From assembly GCF_937873765.1 (NCBI RefSeq), contig NZ_CALMZC010000037.1, positions 62,001-126,000 on the forward strand: DNA of 64,000 bases, in the 5' to 3' direction. Under the pieces are notes generated by a model. That model was not told the DNA's origin, searched no databases, and saw only the letters and a list, made by a program, of their open reading frames with translations. Origin of the DNA: an uncultured Thiothrix sp. (GTDB lineage: Bacteria; Pseudomonadota; Gammaproteobacteria; Thiotrichales; Thiotrichaceae). Positions 61,154 through 64,000 of this stretch are shown piece by piece. How positions within the stretch are numbered: the stretch's first letter is position 1; each line of letters opens with the position of its first letter. Made by a program: the position numbers and the translations under genes.

Positions 61154-61594
61154 TTAAGGGTCTTGATTTTGCTCGGTATAAAGCGCTAATTGCACTTCAG
61201 CTTTATGCTGAGTTTCGACAATTTCTTTAGTTTTCTCATTCTTAATGGCCAAAGCATTCATCTCAGCACGTACTTTAGCAAGGGTTTGATTAGCTTGCTC
61301 CAGTAATTTTTGGGCATTAGGGATAGCGGCACGTAATTGTTCTTCTTGTTGCGCGAGTGCAACTAGTTTGGTTTGATATTCCTGCATCGCTTGGGAAGTG
61401 CAAGTTTGTGATTGTAGGCTTTTGAATAATTCTTCTTGGTGAGTCAGGCGAAACTGCCGAAATTGGTCAACTTTGACAATGGTTTGAGCCAAGTTTCTTT
61501 CAGCGTCTACTACCGCTTGTTTACACTGCATGACTTCAGTTTGCTTTTTTTCCAAGCGGCGTTCACGAATCTTTTGTAGCTCAACAAGGCTCAT
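61154..61594 (-). CDS. sctO: Type III secretion stalk protein SctO (YscO/FliJ-like)
   Basis: A 146-residue all-helical protein predicted as a two-stranded coiled coil ([20 protein letters not shown] through [20 protein letters not shown]). Sequence alone is weak, but length, heptad pattern and position directly after sctN, with a 4-base overlap, are those of SctO, which couples the ATPase to the export gate. It would also be compatible with FliJ, but the gene order V-N-O is non-flagellar. Confidence 0.78.
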   Translation of the reverse strand: MSLVELQKIRERRLEKKQTEVMQCKQAVVDAERNLAQTIVKVDQFRQFRLTHQEELFKSLQSQTCTSQAMQEYQTKLVALAQQEEQLRAAIPNAQKLLEQANQTLAKVRAEMNALAIKNEKTKEIVETQHKAEVQLALYTEQNQDP

Positions 61595-62922
61595 CCCGTA
61601 AATCCAGCAATTTGCATTAAACGTCCAACGGTTTCTTGAAAACTGGAGTGTTCATCGGGGTCTTGCTTCAAAAATTGGTGGATTGCATTAATTTTATCCA
61701 ATGCTTCATCCGCTTGTGGATCAGCCCCGCGTTGATACTCACCAACACGCACTAAGAATTCGATTTCTTTATGCTTAGCTAACAGCTTGCGCACATGGGC
61801 AGCGGCTTGTCGATGACCCGGAGCTGCAATTCGCTGCATTAAACGGCTTAGACTTCCTAAAGAGTCAATCGCTGGATAATGATTCGAGGAGGCTAAATCA
61901 CGCGATAAAATCACATGCCCGTCCAAAAGGGAGCGCACTTCGTCACCCACCGGATCAGACATATCGTCACCCTCAATCAGCACGGTATAAAAAGCAGTGA
62001 TAGAACCTTGCGCACCACAACCAGCACGTTCAACTAATTTAGGTAGTTCCGAGAAGACCGATGGTGGATAGCCACGCCGCGCTGGGGCTTCACCTGCCGC
62101 TAAACCGATTTCACGCTGGGCGCGTGCAAAGCGGGTGAGTGAGTCCATCATTAATAAGACTTTTTTGCCCTGATCACGGAAAAATTCGGCGACTGCCGTG
62201 GCAACATACGCGGCTTTTAAACGTTCAATCGGTGGGCGGTCGGAGGTCGCAACTACTAAAATGGTGCGTTCCATCCCTGCAGGGCCTAAGGACTCTTCAA
62301 TAAATTCGCGCACCTCACGGCCACGCTCACCAATTAAAGCAATCACATAAACATCTACCTCAGCATGTTTGACTAACATACTGAGGAGTGAGCTTTTTCC
62401 CACACCTGCACCCGCGAAAATACCAATACGCTGACCGACTCCACAGGTAATTAAGCCATCTAAGGCGCGAATACCTAAAACTAAAGGCTCATGCACCATT
62501 TGCCGAGTCAGGGGATCAGGCGGTGAGGCATATAAAGGATAGTATTCTTGAATGGCAATATCTGATTTGCCGCCCATACTTTGGATACGCCCAATACCGT
62601 CTAGCACACAGCCTTTTAAATCTTCCCCCACCCCAACTCGTAGCATTTCCCCAGTCGCAGTGACTTGAGTATGCACAGAGACACCTTGCATATCCCCAAT
62701 AGGAGCAAGCAAAGCAATATTTTGTTCAAAGCCAATCACTTCGGCAGGGACGGGCGGTTCATCACTGCCATTGCGCAGCATGCAGAGTTCACCTAGTTTC
62801 ACTTTAGGAATAATGGCGCGCACGATGGTTCCGGTGACTTGCACAATTCGCCCATGCAGAACTAGCATGTTATGGCTTTTAATAGCTGCTTTCATGCGTG
62901 TAGGAATGTATTCTAAAGACAT
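61591..62922 (-). CDS. sctN: Type III secretion ATPase SctN
   Basis: A 443-residue hexameric ATPase powering effector unfolding at the base of the injectisome. Walker A AGAGVGKS is at 170-177, [15 protein letters not shown], Walker [15 protein letters not shown], and [20 protein letters not shown] are typical of SctN/Fli[21 protein letters not shown] and the direct sctV neighbour favour SctN over FliI. The N-terminal domain (1-90) and helical C-terminus are complete. It starts 8 bases after sctV ends. Confidence 0.92.
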   Translation of the reverse strand: MSLEYIPTRMKAAIKSHNMLVLHGRIVQVTGTIVRAIIPKVKLGELCMLRNGSDEPPVPAEVIGFEQNIALLAPIGDMQGVSVHTQVTATGEMLRVGVGEDLKGCVLDGIGRIQSMGGKSDIAIQEYYPLYASPPDPLTRQMVHEPLVLGIRALDGLITCGVGQRIGIFAGAGVGKSSLLSMLVKHAEVDVYVIALIGERGREVREFIEESLGPAGMERTILVVATSDRPPIERLKAAYVATAVAEFFRDQGKKVLLMMDSLTRFARAQREIGLAAGEAPARRGYPPSVFSELPKLVERAGCGAQGSITAFYTVLIEGDDMSDPVGDEVRSLLDGHVILSRDLASSNHYPAIDSLGSLSRLMQRIAAPGHRQAAAHVRKLLAKHKEIEFLVRVGEYQRGADPQADEALDKINAIHQFLKQDPDEHSSFQETVGRLMQIAGFTG

Positions 62923-62930
62923 AAGTTAAG

Positions 62931-64000
62931 CTACTGTGTCAAACGGATTTCACCAACGGGTTGCACTGAGACATTAGAGGTCAGTTCAGGCAAGGACATA
63001 ATCGGTAGATCAGGAAACTCTGCTGCCAAATGCGTGCGTAAATGTCGACGCAAATCAAGACTAGTAAGAATGACCGGGCGCGGGCCTTCACTAATAAGTT
63101 GACGATTACTCTCTTCTATTCTATGTAAATTATTGACTAAATTGCGGTTCACATCTGGCGTAAGGGCTAGGTGCACACCGGCTGGCGTTTGCCTTACACT
63201 GGATTGTGCAAGTTTTTCACTTTCTGGATCGAAGAGATAAACGGGTAAGCGTCCAGTGCCATTGGTATAGGTATAAGATAGCTGACGTTTCATTCCAACT
63301 CTGACACGTTCGGTCAGTACACCATTATCTTTTTCGGTTTCACCAAATTCGACTAAAGTGCCCAAGATCTGACGCATGTCACGGATTGAAATTCCTTCAC
63401 CTAATAGTCGTTTTAAAATATCAACCATGCGCGTTTTATTCACAGCCCGCTGTGCTTCTTGCACGAGCGTTGCATAACCAGCCGCTTCTAATTTGCCCAT
63501 TAGAGCGTGAATTTCTTGTACACCAATAAACTCAGGGGCTTGGCGACGCAGGATATAGGCTACATGGCGAGTCAGAATCTGACTGGGATTAAGTTTATCT
63601 AAGCCACGGCTTAATACTTGTGGCAAAGCATTTTGGTTAGACGTGTTCGTCTCAGTTTGGGCTAATAGCGGTTTTTTAATCCCTAACTGACCCTGACCCA
63701 CAGGAATGCCATGCACTGAAATACGGTAAGTGTCATCCTCAATCTGCTTAGATAAACTGATACTGATACCTTCCAAGGTAACACCTAGATCCTTATAGAA
63801 GTCTTCACGCACTGATATAAAGTTAGTATTGAGTTCAGGTAAGGAAATACTCTCACGTGCCGCTTCGGGGAGTTCAACTAATACAGGGGCTAAGGGTTGC
63901 ATGACATCCAACGCCTCCATTTCAGCAGAAGAACCACCACCTGCTAATAGCTCAGCACGTTGATTACCAATCACGGTCACTTCTTCGGCTGCACCGAATT
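62931..64000 (-). CDS. sctV: Type III secretion export-gate protein SctV, C-terminal part (cut by window edge)
   Basis: The frame remains open to the right edge, giving about 356 residues of the C-terminal cytoplasmic domain; the membrane part lies outside. EFIGVQEIHALMGKLEA, VDILKRLLGEGISIRDMRQI and LGTLVEFGETEKD are characteristic of the SctV/FlhA nonameric ring. The linker region LEALDVMQPLAPVLVELPEAA-like sequence starts the fragment. Followed by sctN and sctO as in the SPI-1 and Ysc type gene orders, which supports an injectisome rather than a flagellum. Confidence 0.9.
   Translation of the reverse strand, partial: FGAAEEVTVIGNQRAELLAGGGSSAEMEALDVMQPLAPVLVELPEAARESISLPELNTNFISVREDFYKDLGVTLEGISISLSKQIEDDTYRISVHGIPVGQGQLGIKKPLLAQTETNTSNQNALPQVLSRGLDKLNPSQILTRHVAYILRRQAPEFIGVQEIHALMGKLEAAGYATLVQEAQRAVNKTRMVDILKRLLGEGISIRDMRQILGTLVEFGETEKDNGVLTERVRVGMKRQLSYTYTNGTGRLPVYLFDPESEKLAQSSVRQTPAGVHLALTPDVNRNLVNNLHRIEESNRQLISEGPRPVILTSLDLRRHLRTHLAAEFPDLPIMSLPELTSNVSVQPVGEIRLTQ

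Noticed and set aside
61154-64000. Flagellar fliJ-fliI-flhA instead of type III secretion.
   Set aside because: flhA is not normally next to fliI; V-N-O order and SctN-like motifs favour an injectisome. Phylogeny would settle it.
1-64000. CRISPR arrays, IS elements, prophage, tRNA/rRNA genes, att sites.
   Set aside because: No regular short repeats, transposase or integrase, phage gene or RNA gene was found on reading the gaps.

Overview
The window is chromosomal DNA from a gammaproteobacterium. The evidence is gene order known from that class: the tail of accD(?)-folC-SPOR/dedD-cvpA-purF followed by metZ (the Pseudomonas-type arrangement), yggS divergent from pilT-pilU, and hemC-hemD-hemX-hemY. 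Base composition looks moderately AT-rich and even throughout (by eye, not computed). Gliding- and pilus-related genes, a bactofilin and a non-flagellar type III secretion cluster would fit a filamentous or surface-moving member, perhaps a Thiothrix/Thiotrichales relative. That placement is a guess.

Layout. 1-6.9 kb: folate, envelope, purine and methionine genes. 6.9-8.1 kb: a porin with a clear promoter. 8.1-13.9 kb: a MerR regulator with its palindromic operator, then a thiolase, a 3-hydroxyacyl-CoA dehydrogenase/enoyl-CoA hydratase fusion and an acyl-CoA dehydrogenase, together a beta-oxidation operon. 14-18.7 kb: DUF4124 protein, YggS, and three consecutive PilT-family retraction ATPases. 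18.7-23.9 kb: bioD, tpm, cpdA-like, a DUF4139 protein, and a TatD nuclease whose start is not ATG/GTG/TTG.

23.9-33.1 kb is the most unusual part. A long minus-strand block encodes a membrane coiled-coil/HhH protein, a BON-OmpA protein, a FimV-like LysM protein, a frameshifted PhnD-like binding protein, an Aer-type PAS protein, a Roadblock/LC7 protein, a winged-helix-like protein, a small GTPase, a degenerate-receiver protein and a FimV-C-like TPR protein. It faces a divergent membrane coiled-coil gene plus a bactofilin gene. I read it as a candidate cell-polarity or pilus-positioning module (GTPase + Roadblock + bactofilin + FimV). This is inference from domains and gene order.

33.3-43.2 kb: small lipoprotein, thioredoxin-like ferredoxin, ubiA, fabA, type-B L31, hemYXDC, purD and an MBL-fold hydrolase. 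43.5-49.4 kb: an FG-GAP-like secreted protein, an M23 peptidase, a response regulator/histidine kinase pair, and a peroxiredoxin-glutaredoxin hybrid with glutathione reductase. 49.8-56.3 kb: two LysR regulators, an MFS and an EamA transporter, an AMACR-type enzyme and two small secreted proteins. 56.3-61.1 kb: bioA, TauE/SafE, a flavodoxin-like protein, a DUF5329 protein, a Rieske ferredoxin, a YeeZ-like protein and a PKHD hydroxylase. 61.1-64 kb: type III secretion genes sctO, sctN and sctV, cut by the window edge.

No tRNA, rRNA, CRISPR array, insertion sequence or phage gene was seen.
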